Shown: piece by piece, positions 23,385 to 31,414 of the stretch
Position numbering within the stretch: position 1 is the stretch's first letter
Layout of the letters: every line of letters starts with the position of its first letter
Source of the DNA: Deltaproteobacteria bacterium
GTDB lineage: Bacteria; Desulfobacterota; UBA8473
Assembly (NCBI GenBank): GCA_030643245.1
Contig: DAOWME010000005.1
Coordinates: forward strand, 1 to 31,608
Direction of reading: 5' to 3'
DNA length: 31,608 bases
Translations under genes and position numbers: made by a program
The notes under the pieces: model-generated
What the model was told of the DNA's origin: nothing
The model's input: only the letters and a program-made list of their open reading frames with translations
Databases searched by the model: none

Positions 23385-24548
23385 TTACCTCCTGAAGATA
23401 ATATTGCACACTGTTGCCAGATCTCCGCCAAGGGTATCCGTCATGCCTATCTTTGCCCCTTTGACCTGTCTTTCCCCGCATTCTTCTCTCAGTTGCTTCA
23501 CTATCTCGTAAGCCTGGGCAGCGCCTGTAGCCCCGATAGGGTGGCCCTTTGCCTTCAATCCGCCCGATGGATTGATCGGTATCTTTCCATCAAGGGCAGT
23601 CTCTCCATCCTCAGAGGCCTGGCTGCCCTTCCCGTATTCAAAGAAGCCCATGGCTTCGATGGCAAGGATCTCTGCTATTGTAAAACAGTCATGGAGTTCA
23701 CAGACATCGATATCCTTCGGCCCAATACCTGCCTGTTTATAGGCCCGCTTGGATGATACCTCCCTTGATTTTACAACGGTAAAATCCTTTTGAGTATAAA
23801 GAGGCCCGGCCGACCCCTGCCCGGTGCCCGCAATGTAAATGGGCTTTTTCGTGAGGTCTTTTGCCTTGTCGGCAGAAGCAAATACCAGGGCCGCTGCCCC
23901 GTCGGAGAACGGGCAGCAGTCAAGCAGTTGGAGGGGGTCTGCGATAACGATCCCGCTTAGAACCTTTTCTACTGTAATCTCTTTCCTGAACTGGGCCTTA
24001 GGGTTCAACACGCCGTTCTTGTGGTTTTTCACGGAGACAATAGCCATCTGCTCTTTCAACTTTTCAAGGGGTATACCATACTTTTTGGAATAAAGGTGGG
24101 CAGCCATGCCGAATGCCCCCGGGAAAGTAATACCTGCAAAACTCTCATAACGACTGTCACTCCCCATGGCAAATGTTCTAGTGGCCATGGGCGTGCCCAT
24201 AACCATCGCCTTCTCTGTGCCCCCTGCCAGGACCATATCATAGAAGCCAGATGCAACCCACATGTACGCATCCCTAAGGGCCACTGTGGCGGAGGCGCAC
24301 GCCCCTTCAAACCGTGTTGCCGGTATGTTTGGTATCCCTATATCGGCTGCACACATGGGGGCCATATTCATCTGACCTTCCTCAAAATCCCCGAGTACAT
24401 TTCCAAGGAAGAGGGCCTGTATGTCCCTGGGTTCAATATTCGACTCGGTTATTGCCTCCATCGCCGCCTCAGAGAACATCTCTATTTGGGTCTTCTCTGA
24501 TATTCCGAAGTTTGTCATCCCAACCCCAACTACCGCTACTTCTCTCAT
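23385..24548 (-). CDS. SCP-x-type thiolase family protein (2), DUF35-coupled
   Basis: Thiolase of the same branch as the 16580-17776 gene but clearly divergent from it. The 387-residue protein from ATG 24548 (AGGAGG 7 nt upstream) starts MREVAVVGVGMTNFG. Catalytic Cys about residue 84 lies in FEGACASATVALRDAY; the HDCF His is in CELHDCFTIAEI and the GHPIGATG His follows. The C-terminus TDTLGGDLATVCNIIF lacks the classical second Cys motif. It is tightly coupled to the DUF35 gene and starts 31 nt after an acyl-CoA dehydrogenase gene. Likely role: thiolytic cleavage of the pathway's 3-ketoacyl-CoA. Confidence 0.92.
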   Translation of the reverse strand: MREVAVVGVGMTNFGISEKTQIEMFSEAAMEAITESNIEPRDIQALFLGNVLGDFEEGQMNMAPMCAADIGIPNIPATRFEGACASATVALRDAYMWVASGFYDMVLAGGTEKAMVMGTPMATRTFAMGSDSRYESFAGITFPGAFGMAAHLYSKKYGIPLEKLKEQMAIVSVKNHKNGVLNPKAQFRKEITVEKVLSGIVIADPLQLLDCCPFSDGAAALVFASADKAKDLTKKPIYIAGTGQGSAGPLYTQKDFTVVKSREVSSKRAYKQAGIGPKDIDVCELHDCFTIAEILAIEAMGFFEYGKGSQASEDGETALDGKIPINPSGGLKAKGHPIGATGAAQAYEIVKQLREECGERQVKGAKIGMTDTLGGDLATVCNIIFRR

Positions 24549-24578
24549 CTTCAATCCTCCTTGAAGAATTTGTTTAAT

Positions 24579-25718
24579 TTAGCCCAATATAAATCGTGCA
24601 ATATTCAAACGTTGAATCTCACCTGTCCCCTCCATGAACAGGGAACACATGGCATCACGCAACTTCCTTTCAACAGGATATTCCTTCATGTAGCCGTATC
24701 CACCCAGGACCGTAACAGCCTTGAGTGTAACATCCACGCTTACTTCTGCGGCAAAGCACTTTGCCATGGAGGACAGACGTTCGATCCCCGATGCACCCTT
24801 ATCCGACATGAAGGCGGTCCTGTATAATAATGACCGGCTTGCCTCGAGCTGCATAGCCATATCGGCCAGCTTGAATTGGATCCCCTGAAAACTGGCGATA
24901 GGCTTGCCGAACGCGATCCTTTCCTTTGCATATCCTATCGCATAATCGAGAGCCCCCTGAGCAATTCCCAGGGTATGACAGCCCACCGTCAAACGGGTGA
25001 TGTTAATCGCGCTGAGGCAAATTTCCAGACCGTCTCCTTCACCTCCGAGTAAATTCTCAATGGGGATTCTCGCATCTTCAAGGATAAGCTCAGAGGCCGG
25101 CACACCCCTTGCGCCCAACTTGTCTTCCTTTTTTCCTATAGTAAACCCTGGGGCGCCTTTTTCCAGGATAAAGGCAGACAGACCGCCTCTCAAGCCCTTT
25201 TTCGGATCCGTGTAAGCAAAGAGCGGTATGATATGGGCCACTGATCCGCATGAAATAAAGCACTTCGTGCCGTTCAATATGTAGTTGTCACCTTGTCGAA
25301 CCGCCCTTGTCTTCATTGCTCCTACATCAGAGCCACCGCTAGGTTCTGTCAGTGCAAATGCGGTTATCTCATCACCAGAGGATAGCCTTTTGAAGAACCT
25401 GTCTTTCTGTTCCTCATTCCCGCCTGCAGAGATGACTTTCATGTTCGATCCTTGAATACATATAACAAAAGAGGACGTATTACAATATTTCGCCAGCTCC
25501 TCAGATACTATACAAAGGGTTGTAGTATCTGCATTTATCCCTCCATACTCCTCCGGCAATGGGAGTTGAAGGATGCCGTTTTCTGCAAGAATTCTCATGA
25601 GATCCCAGGGAAATTCCCCGGTCTTGTCCACTTCAGCCGCCCTAGGTTCGAGTTTCTCTATCCCCAATTTCCTGACGGTTTCCTTCATCATCTGCTGTTC
25701 TTCTGTAAATTCAAACAT
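24579..25718 (-). CDS. Acyl-CoA dehydrogenase (1), paralogue of the 26194-27336 gene
   Basis: FAD-dependent dehydrogenase of 379 residues that introduces an alpha-beta double bond and passes electrons to ETF. Features: N-terminal helical domain (FTEEQQMMKETVRKLGIEKLEPRA), FAD-binding segment ALTEPSGGSDVGAMKTRA, C-terminal signature GIAQGALDYAIGYAKERIAFGKPI, QVLGGYGY-type segment VLGGYGYMKEYPVER, and catalytic Glu in LFMEGTGEIQRLNIARFIL. ATG 25718 has AAGGGGAG upstream. The family 3 MITE starts only about 10 bp upstream of the ATG, touching the ribosome-binding site. Roughly three quarters of residues match the neighbouring paralogue by eye. Confidence 0.93.
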   Translation of the reverse strand: MFEFTEEQQMMKETVRKLGIEKLEPRAAEVDKTGEFPWDLMRILAENGILQLPLPEEYGGINADTTTLCIVSEELAKYCNTSSFVICIQGSNMKVISAGGNEEQKDRFFKRLSSGDEITAFALTEPSGGSDVGAMKTRAVRQGDNYILNGTKCFISCGSVAHIIPLFAYTDPKKGLRGGLSAFILEKGAPGFTIGKKEDKLGARGVPASELILEDARIPIENLLGGEGDGLEICLSAINITRLTVGCHTLGIAQGALDYAIGYAKERIAFGKPIASFQGIQFKLADMAMQLEASRSLLYRTAFMSDKGASGIERLSSMAKCFAAEVSVDVTLKAVTVLGGYGYMKEYPVERKLRDAMCSLFMEGTGEIQRLNIARFILG

Positions 25719-25728
25719 CTATCTCCCC

Positions 25729-26062
25729 TTAGGGGCAAGGCCAGAATAACTTCCTCAAGTTGGCGCTCAGATTTAGGTCAGATTTGTTCGATCTGAAAAT
25801 ACAAAACCACAGGAATAGTCTTACCTAGTGCCCATCCATAAATGGTCTTTTTGCCCAATATCTGCGTTATGCTCAAAAAATAATCCTCAGAATATCAAAT
25901 ATATGCCTGCGGTTATTTTTTTCGCATGCCTTGATCTTGAACAAAAATCCTCATTTCTGGATGGACACTACCTATTTCGAGGATTTTGTGTTTGAAGATC
26001 GGTCAAAGATGGCCAGAAGATGAGATGTACAAATGTGGAAGTTATTTCGGCCTCTCCCCTTA
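25729..26062. repeat. Family 3 MITE-like element, copy A, interrupted by a family 1 element
   Basis: Terminal inverted repeats of about 26 bp run inward from 25729 and 26062; the conserved core is GGCC[AG]AAATAACTTCC-like at 25739-25754 and GGAAGTTATTTCGGCC at 26037-26052. The interior is itself palindromic (GATCTGAAAATACAAAA with TTTTGTGTTTGAAGATC). The centre is split by the family 1 element at 25826-25970. A copy without the insertion runs off the right window edge from 31467. The remaining gap to 26193 holds no gene. Confidence 0.88.
25826..25970. repeat. Family 1 palindromic element, copy 3, nested in family 3
   Basis: TAGTGCCCATCCATAAATGG (25826-25845) and TCATTTCTGGATGGACACTA (25951-25970) are the terminal inverted repeats. 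The 145-bp unit has a different interior from the 1-139 and 21504-21694 copies but is again an imperfect hairpin (TTTTTGCCCAA with the A-rich end AACAAAAA). The hexamer TACCTA flanks it on both sides (25822-25827, 25969-25974); the empty site at 31561-31566 reads TGCCTA once. Confidence 0.9.
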
Positions 26063-26193
26063 TCAATTATAGTGCTTCAAGTGATCCGAGATTGGCCATA
26101 GGTTCATGGATCTTTAAGGGATCTGTGGGAAAATCCGGTGGTAGTTTTTGTGATTATTCTATCAGAGATTTAAAACTGAAATGTCTTTCTTCT

Positions 26194-27336
26194 CTATTCC
26201 TTTAGCAGGAAACGCGAAATATTCAAACGCTGAATCTCGCCGGTCCCTTCCATGAACAGGAGCGAAATTGAATCACGGAACCGTCTCTCTACTGGGTACT
26301 CTCGCATATATCCATACCCGCCGAGAACCTTGACTGCATCGAGGGTCACACTCACCCCGACATCCGCGGCAAAGCATTTCGCCATGGAGGTCAACCCCTC
26401 AACCCCCGGCGCACCGTTATCTGCATTATACGCAGCTCTGTATAGCAGTGACCTCGATGCCTCCAGTTGCATAGCCATATCAGCGAGCTTGAATTGGATC
26501 CCCTGAAAACCAGCGATAGGCTTGCCGAACGCGACTCTTTCCTTTGCATATCCTATCGCATAATCAAGGGCCCCCTGAGCGATCCCTATTGACTGAACGC
26601 CCACTGTGAGACGGGTCAGGTTAATGGCTCCGAGGGCTGTCTCTAAACCTTCTCCCTCCTCTCCCAATAGATTTTCGATGGGGATTCTCGCATCTTCAAG
26701 GATAAGCTCAGAGGCCGGAACACCCCTTCCTCCCATCTTGTCTTCCGACCTTCCAATACTGAAACCTGGGGTGTCTTTATCGAGGATGAAAGCAGACACA
26801 CCGCCCCGCAGCTTCTTTTCCTGGTCAGTGAGGGCAAAGAGGAGGATGAAGTCAGCCACTTCCCCACATGAGGCAAAGCACTTTCTTCCGTTCAATAGAT
26901 AAACATCGCCATCCCTAACCGCCGTTGTTTTCATCGATCCCACATCCGAACCTGCTCCGGGTTCGCTGAGGGAGAAGGAGGTTATTCCATCACCCTTTGA
27001 TAGCCTTTTAAAGAAACTGTCTTTTTGCTCATCGTTGCCACTTCTTGAAACAACCTTGACATTAGACCCTTGAATACATACCAGAGTGGATGAGGTGGTA
27101 CAAAACTTCGCCAGCTCCTCTACGACCACACAGAGGGTTGTGGTGTCGGCATTTATCCCTCCGTACTCTTCGGGCAACGGCAGTTGAAGGATGCCGTTTT
27201 CTCCGAGAATCCTCATGATATCCCATGGGAATTCCCCGACCCTGTCGACCTCAGCCGCCCTTGGTTCGAGCTTCTCTATACCTAGCCTCCTGACAGTTTC
27301 CTTTATCATCCTCTGTTCTTCTGTTAACTCAAACAT
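26194..27336 (-). CDS. Acyl-CoA dehydrogenase (2), paralogue of the 24579-25718 gene
   Basis: A 380-residue FAD-dependent acyl-CoA dehydrogenase. Same architecture as its paralogue: FELTEEQRMIKETVRRLGIEKLEPRAAEVD, FAD segment LSEPGAGSDVGSMKTTA, GIAQGALDYAIGYAKERVAFGKPI, VLGGYGYMREYPVER and catalytic Glu in LFMEGTGEIQRLNISRFLL. Differences are concentrated in the middle beta domain (about residues 95-190) and in the segment after the LLYRAAYNADNGAPG stretch, which borders the acyl pocket, so substrates may differ. ATG 27336 is preceded by a weak GGAGGCAAGA. The gap upstream to 27448 shows no gene; the gap downstream holds nested MITEs. Confidence 0.93.
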   Translation of the reverse strand: MFELTEEQRMIKETVRRLGIEKLEPRAAEVDRVGEFPWDIMRILGENGILQLPLPEEYGGINADTTTLCVVVEELAKFCTTSSTLVCIQGSNVKVVSRSGNDEQKDSFFKRLSKGDGITSFSLSEPGAGSDVGSMKTTAVRDGDVYLLNGRKCFASCGEVADFILLFALTDQEKKLRGGVSAFILDKDTPGFSIGRSEDKMGGRGVPASELILEDARIPIENLLGEEGEGLETALGAINLTRLTVGVQSIGIAQGALDYAIGYAKERVAFGKPIAGFQGIQFKLADMAMQLEASRSLLYRAAYNADNGAPGVEGLTSMAKCFAADVGVSVTLDAVKVLGGYGYMREYPVERRFRDSISLLFMEGTGEIQRLNISRFLLKE

Positions 27337-27448
27337 CTCTTGCCTCCATTTGAGTTACAGTCAGGCGGTCAGTCCTGTTCGTTGAATCGCTAAAAATTTC
27401 GGGTTCCGCAGTAGTTTCCTCAACCCCCCAACAGTTAATTTAATGATT

Positions 27449-27611
27449 TATACCTCGCACGGCCATAATTTGCGCTTTTTCCCCGGCCCTGACCACCGAT
27501 CGCTGCGTTGCTCAAGCTTGCAATAGGAACCGCTATTACGCACTTTCGCGCCTTGCGCTCGATGCCCATTGCTCACCGAAAACTCCGCAAATTATGACCG
27601 CACGAGGTATA
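27449..27611. repeat. 163-bp palindromic element with 26-bp inverted ends (family 4)
   Basis: 27449-27474 (TATACCTCGCACGGCCATAA and on) and 27586-27611 are inverted repeats with 3 mismatches in 26. The interior has further pairing (GCGTTGCTCAAGCTTGC against GCGCCTTGCGCTCGATGC; AATAG/CTATT at the centre). It begins 8 bp beyond the stop of acyl-CoA dehydrogenase (3) on the minus strand, where the folded RNA could stop or stabilise transcripts. Single copy in this window. Confidence 0.8.
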
Positions 27612-27618
27612 ATGGATT

Positions 27619-28782
27619 TTATAGAAGCGTGTTCGCAATGACGATCCTTTGAATCTGGTTTGTACCTTCATAAAGCTGTGTTATCTTTGCGTCCCTCATC
27701 ATCCGTTCAACGGGATACTCTTTAACGTAACCGTAGCCTCCGAGCACCTGAATAGCGTCCACAGTGACCTTCATCGCCACATCAGAGGCAAAGTTCTTGG
27801 ACATTGACGAAAACCGAATAATCTCTGCAGGCAACCTGCTCATGTCCTTGGCCTGGTTTTCCAGCAATGATGCGGTTTTGTATAGGAGTTGTCTGGCTGC
27901 TTCTACCTGCGTAGTCATATCAGCCAGCATGAACTGTATACCCTGGAAGGTTGTAATTGGTTTGCCGAATTGCTTCCTTTCCTTTGCGTAGCCAACAGCG
28001 TAATCAAGAGCCCCCTGTGCTATGCCTAAGGCCTGAGCGGCGATACCTGGCCTGGAAAAATCGAGGGTCTTCATGCAGATCGCAAAGCCCATCCCTTCCC
28101 CCGACAGAAGGTTAGAGGCGGGGACTCTGCAATCCTCAAAGATGAGTTCCGTAGTTACACTTCCGCGAATCCCGAGTTTCTTCTCGTGTTTTCCGATGGA
28201 AAAACCCGGTGCGTCCTTTTCAACGACGATAGTGCCCAAGGCCTTCGATCCCTTTGATGCATCAGGGTCCGTCTTTACAAAAACAGAGTACACATCAGCT
28301 ATACCGCCATTGGTGATGAAGATCTTGCTGCCGTTGAGGATGTATTCGTCACCATCTCGTACGGCTCTTGTGCTGATACTCCCCACGTCGGAACCTGCCC
28401 CCGGTTCGGTTATGGCACAGGCAGAGAGATGCTCCCCACTGGCTATCTTGGGAAGGAATTTCTGCTTCTGTTCCTCGCTCCCGCCAAGAAGAATCGGCAA
28501 CAAACCGAGCTCTTGGACCGCAGGGATGAGACCGGTACTGGCGCATGCCTTCGATAGCTCTTCAATTATAATGCACAGCACCAGCGGCCCTGATCCGGTG
28601 CCGCCGTAAGCCTCCGGGACATCCGCGCCCATGAGCGCATTTTCCTTCAGTAGTTCCAGGAGATCCCATGGGTATTCTTCCTTTTCGTCTATATCAGCAG
28701 CCCTGGGAGCTACTTTGTCCACTGAAAGTCTCCTAACTGTTTGACGAATCAACTCTTGTTCATCGGTAAGGTTGTACTGCAT
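27619..28782 (-). CDS. Acyl-CoA dehydrogenase (3), short/branched-chain type
   Basis: A 387-residue acyl-CoA dehydrogenase clearly distinct from the two paralogues downstream. Motifs: MQYNLTDEQELIRQTVRRLSVDKVAPRAADIDEKEEYPWDL, AITEPGAGSDVGSISTRAVRDG for FAD, GIAQGALDYAVGYAKERKQFGKPITTFQGIQFMLADM, VLGGYGYVKEYPVERMMRDAKI and catalytic Glu in LYEGTNQIQRIVIANTLL, all typical of short-chain/branched-chain dehydrogenases. The frame opens at 28818, but AAGGAGG lies just before ATG 28782, so that start is used. Downstream of enoyl-CoA hydratase by 83 nt on the same strand. Confidence 0.94.
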   Translation of the reverse strand: MQYNLTDEQELIRQTVRRLSVDKVAPRAADIDEKEEYPWDLLELLKENALMGADVPEAYGGTGSGPLVLCIIIEELSKACASTGLIPAVQELGLLPILLGGSEEQKQKFLPKIASGEHLSACAITEPGAGSDVGSISTRAVRDGDEYILNGSKIFITNGGIADVYSVFVKTDPDASKGSKALGTIVVEKDAPGFSIGKHEKKLGIRGSVTTELIFEDCRVPASNLLSGEGMGFAICMKTLDFSRPGIAAQALGIAQGALDYAVGYAKERKQFGKPITTFQGIQFMLADMTTQVEAARQLLYKTASLLENQAKDMSRLPAEIIRFSSMSKNFASDVAMKVTVDAIQVLGGYGYVKEYPVERMMRDAKITQLYEGTNQIQRIVIANTLL

Positions 28783-28865
28783 TATCTTCCTCCTTAATGA
28801 TGTAGTGGGGACCAACATACATACTAGATATACTATCCATCGGCATTTTAAATTACGGCACTTTG

Positions 28866-29645
28866 CTATTTACCTTTGAACTGAGCCTCCCTTTTTTCTA
28901 AGAATGCCTTCGCCCCCTCCTTTTGATCTTCGGTGGTAAAGAGTTGGCCAAAGAGTTTCGCCTCCAGCTTCAGGCCCTCGCTGAGGGTCATATTAATCCC
29001 CTCGTCTATTGCCTTCTTGGCATACTTTATGGCGATGGGACCTTTCCCCATAATTTTCTTCGCCATCTTTCTTGCCTCTTTAACGGCTTCTCCCCTAGTG
29101 GCGATCCTGTCCACAAGACCTATCTCTTTCGCTTCTGCCGCGCTAACCATGTCAGCTGTGAATATAAGTTCCTTGGCTTTACCCTTGGGTACGAGTCTGG
29201 GAAGTCTCTGCGTGCCGCCGGCGCCAGGTATAACGCCCAAGTTAACCTCCGGCTGTCCGAATTTTGCACTTTCCGAGGCAACCCTTATGTCACAAGCCAT
29301 GGCCAACTCGCATCCCCCTCCAAGTGTGATACCATTTACAGCGCAGATAACAACCTTCTCAAAACCCTCGATCTTATCGAAAGTCCCTTGCAGTTCGAGG
29401 GAGAAATCCTCACCTTCCTTTTGCCCCATCTCCGGGAACATACTTATATCAGCCCCGGCCACGAATATCTTCTCTCCCGCGCCAGTGAGTATCACTACCT
29501 TAGCCTCGTCATTCTTCGCCAGTTCCTCAAAAGACTGATCCAACTCACGCATCGTCTTGGTATCCAAGGCGTTTGCCGGTGGATGATTGATGGTGACAAT
29601 TGCGATACCGTCTTCGACCACGTAGTTTACCAAGTCTCGGCTCAT
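28866..29645 (-). CDS. Enoyl-CoA hydratase (crotonase family)
   Basis: Crotonase-fold hydratase of 259 residues adding water across 2-enoyl-CoA. It begins MSRDLVNYVVEDGIAIVTINHPPANALDTKTMRELDQ. The oxyanion-hole segment FVAGADISMF (61-70) and GITLGGGCELAMACD (105-119) are present, with both catalytic glutamates: Glu113 and Glu133 (in FGQPEVNLGVIPGAGGTQRL). This distinguishes a real hydratase from crotonase-fold hydrolases or isomerases. ATG 29645 follows GAAGGAGGG. It lies 107 nt downstream of the mutase gene and upstream of acyl-CoA dehydrogenase (3), so it is part of the mutase transcription unit. Confidence 0.94.
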   Translation of the reverse strand: MSRDLVNYVVEDGIAIVTINHPPANALDTKTMRELDQSFEELAKNDEAKVVILTGAGEKIFVAGADISMFPEMGQKEGEDFSLELQGTFDKIEGFEKVVICAVNGITLGGGCELAMACDIRVASESAKFGQPEVNLGVIPGAGGTQRLPRLVPKGKAKELIFTADMVSAAEAKEIGLVDRIATRGEAVKEARKMAKKIMGKGPIAIKYAKKAIDEGINMTLSEGLKLEAKLFGQLFTTEDQKEGAKAFLEKREAQFKGK

Positions 29646-29752
29646 TACTTACCCTCCTTCTTTCATCATTTCGAACTGTGCGGTTAGATGGTATTGTCAG
29701 TATTGCCCGTTAAACGTAATTCATTTTATGCCCGGCAACGACCCGTTGAGGA

Positions 29753-31414
29753 TCAAAACGGAGAGTTTATTACGCCCATGGTATCGTAATGATAACCGAA
29801 GGCCTCTCTTATGGTTCCGTTAACCTCACCAATGGTTGCGTATACCTTAACCGCGTCGACAATAAAAGGCATGAGGTTCTTTCCCGATTTCTCCGCAGCT
29901 GCTTCACGAAGCTTCGAAAGGGTCTCTTGAACTTTATCGTTATCCCTTGTCTCTCTTAGCTCTCTCAGACCTTCAATCTGTGTCTTGGCGGCCTCACTCG
30001 AAATTTTATGTACCTCACCTTCAATATCCTCTTCAGGGGGGATTACAAACTCATTCACCCCCACGACTATCCTCTCTTTCTCATCTAACTCTTTCTGATA
30101 CTTATATGCTGCCTTTTCTATCTCATTGTCTAACCATTTAGTATTCATGGCAGCGGTTATTCCACCTATTTCGTCTATCTTTTCGATTATCTTAGCAGCT
30201 TCGTCTTCAATGCCATTGGTGAGATTTTCGACATAGAAGGAGCCCGCCAAAGGATCTGCCACTGTGGCGACGCCCGTTTCATATGCCAAGACTTGCTGGG
30301 TCCTGAGGGCTATCCTGTGGGCTTCTTCCGTAGGCAAGGCTATCGGTTCATCATAAGAGCAGCAGTGTAAAGACTGTACGCCACTTAGAACGGCCGCCAA
30401 AGCCTCGTAGGCAACTCTGATTATGTTGTTCATTGGCTGCTGTGGTACCAGCGAACAGCCAGCCGTATGAATACCGAACTTAAATTTTACTGACTTTGGG
30501 TTCTTTGCTTTAAACCTATCCTTCATAATCTTTGCCCACAGTCTTCGTGCGGCTCTAAGTTTAGCTATCTCTTCAAAGAAATCTATATGTGCAGAACAGT
30601 AAAACGCCATCCTGGGGGCAAAGTCGTCTATGTCGAGTCCTCGTTTCAGTGCCTCATTGATATACGCTATGGCCATGGAGAACCCAAAGCCGACTTCCTG
30701 AAAGGCATTTATCCCAGTTTCACGCAAGTCATATAGGTTCACGTTCATCGTATACCAATTGGGCATGTATTTTGTACAGTACTCTATTATATCGACGGCT
30801 GATTGGAGACAAAGATCCGGATGCTCCGTGTTAGGTCCGAACCCACAATAACGACCTTTCAACGGTTCGTTCTGAATGGTTCCCCTCAACCCTGAGATAT
30901 CGACCCCCCTCTTCTCGGCGAGGGCTATATATTGGGCCAGTACAATCGGTGCAGTGCACGTGGAGACGACTATCGATACACTGGCCTTGTCGATGGGCAT
31001 ACCGTCCATTAAGGTCTCCATGTCTCTAAGGGAAGAGAGGGGAACACCGATAATCCCGATCTCTCCTTCAGCCAGGGGGTGATCGGAATCCATCCCCAAG
31101 GCGGTAGGGAGATCATTTATGAAATTTAATCCACTCTGTCCTTCCTCAGTCAGATATTTGAGTCTCTTATTGGTGTCCGCCGGGGTTCCGAATCCACAGA
31201 GCTCTCGTTTTGTCCAGACCCTGCCTCTGAACATGTTTGCGTGGATACCTCTTGTGTAAGGATAATCACCCGGATCTGCTATATCTTTTGAATAATCGAT
31301 CCCATTTACATCCTCAGGCGTATAGACCTCTTTAACAGAGAAACCAGACCATGTCTTCAGTCGCTTGGCACCTTCGTAGTATGCCTTTTCGAGCTTCTCA
31401 AACTTATCCTCCAT
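29753..31414 (-). CDS. AdoCbl-type acyl-CoA mutase catalytic subunit with altered active site
   Basis: Methylmalonyl-CoA-mutase family TIM-barrel subunit of 553 residues, without a B12-binding domain (no DxHxxG), so a separate small subunit is needed and is not in the window. Family landmarks: DYPYTRGIHANMFRGRVWT, DLPTALGMDSDHP, RGTIQNEPLKG, LRETGINAFQEVGFGFS, QSLHCCSYDEPIALPTEEAHRIALRTQQVLAYETGVATVADPLAGSFYVE. Compared with methylmalonyl-CoA mutase, Tyr89 is Phe62, Arg207 aligns with Gly191 in the LKGRYCGFGP segment, and His244 aligns with Asp229 in NLYDLRETG; Tyr243 (Tyr228) and Gln197 (Gln181) are kept. So the substrate is probably not methylmalonyl-CoA. ATG 31414 has AGGAGG 8 nt upstream; the longer frame to 31456 is rejected. 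First gene of the visible island. Confidence 0.9.
   Translation of the reverse strand: MEDKFEKLEKAYYEGAKRLKTWSGFSVKEVYTPEDVNGIDYSKDIADPGDYPYTRGIHANMFRGRVWTKRELCGFGTPADTNKRLKYLTEEGQSGLNFINDLPTALGMDSDHPLAEGEIGIIGVPLSSLRDMETLMDGMPIDKASVSIVVSTCTAPIVLAQYIALAEKRGVDISGLRGTIQNEPLKGRYCGFGPNTEHPDLCLQSAVDIIEYCTKYMPNWYTMNVNLYDLRETGINAFQEVGFGFSMAIAYINEALKRGLDIDDFAPRMAFYCSAHIDFFEEIAKLRAARRLWAKIMKDRFKAKNPKSVKFKFGIHTAGCSLVPQQPMNNIIRVAYEALAAVLSGVQSLHCCSYDEPIALPTEEAHRIALRTQQVLAYETGVATVADPLAGSFYVENLTNGIEDEAAKIIEKIDEIGGITAAMNTKWLDNEIEKAAYKYQKELDEKERIVVGVNEFVIPPEEDIEGEVHKISSEAAKTQIEGLRELRETRDNDKVQETLSKLREAAAEKSGKNLMPFIVDAVKVYATIGEVNGTIREAFGYHYDTMGVINSPF

Noticed and set aside
28923..29687. Long open frame (254 codons) antisense to the enoyl-CoA hydratase
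   Set aside because: It lies opposite a clear crotonase gene, has no recognisable domain and no supported ribosome-binding site; codon bias of the real gene keeps the opposite strand open.
29753..31414. Straight annotation as methylmalonyl-CoA mutase
   Set aside because: Arg207 and His244 equivalents are not conserved in an ungapped reading, so the methylmalonyl-CoA carboxylate would lack its usual partner.
15167..31414. Toluene (bbs) pathway operon
   Set aside because: Only parts match: there is one CoA-transferase instead of a pair, no BbsC/D dehydrogenase pair and no benzylsuccinate synthase, while the mutase, MaoC pair and HMG-CoA-synthase-like gene have no place in that pathway.
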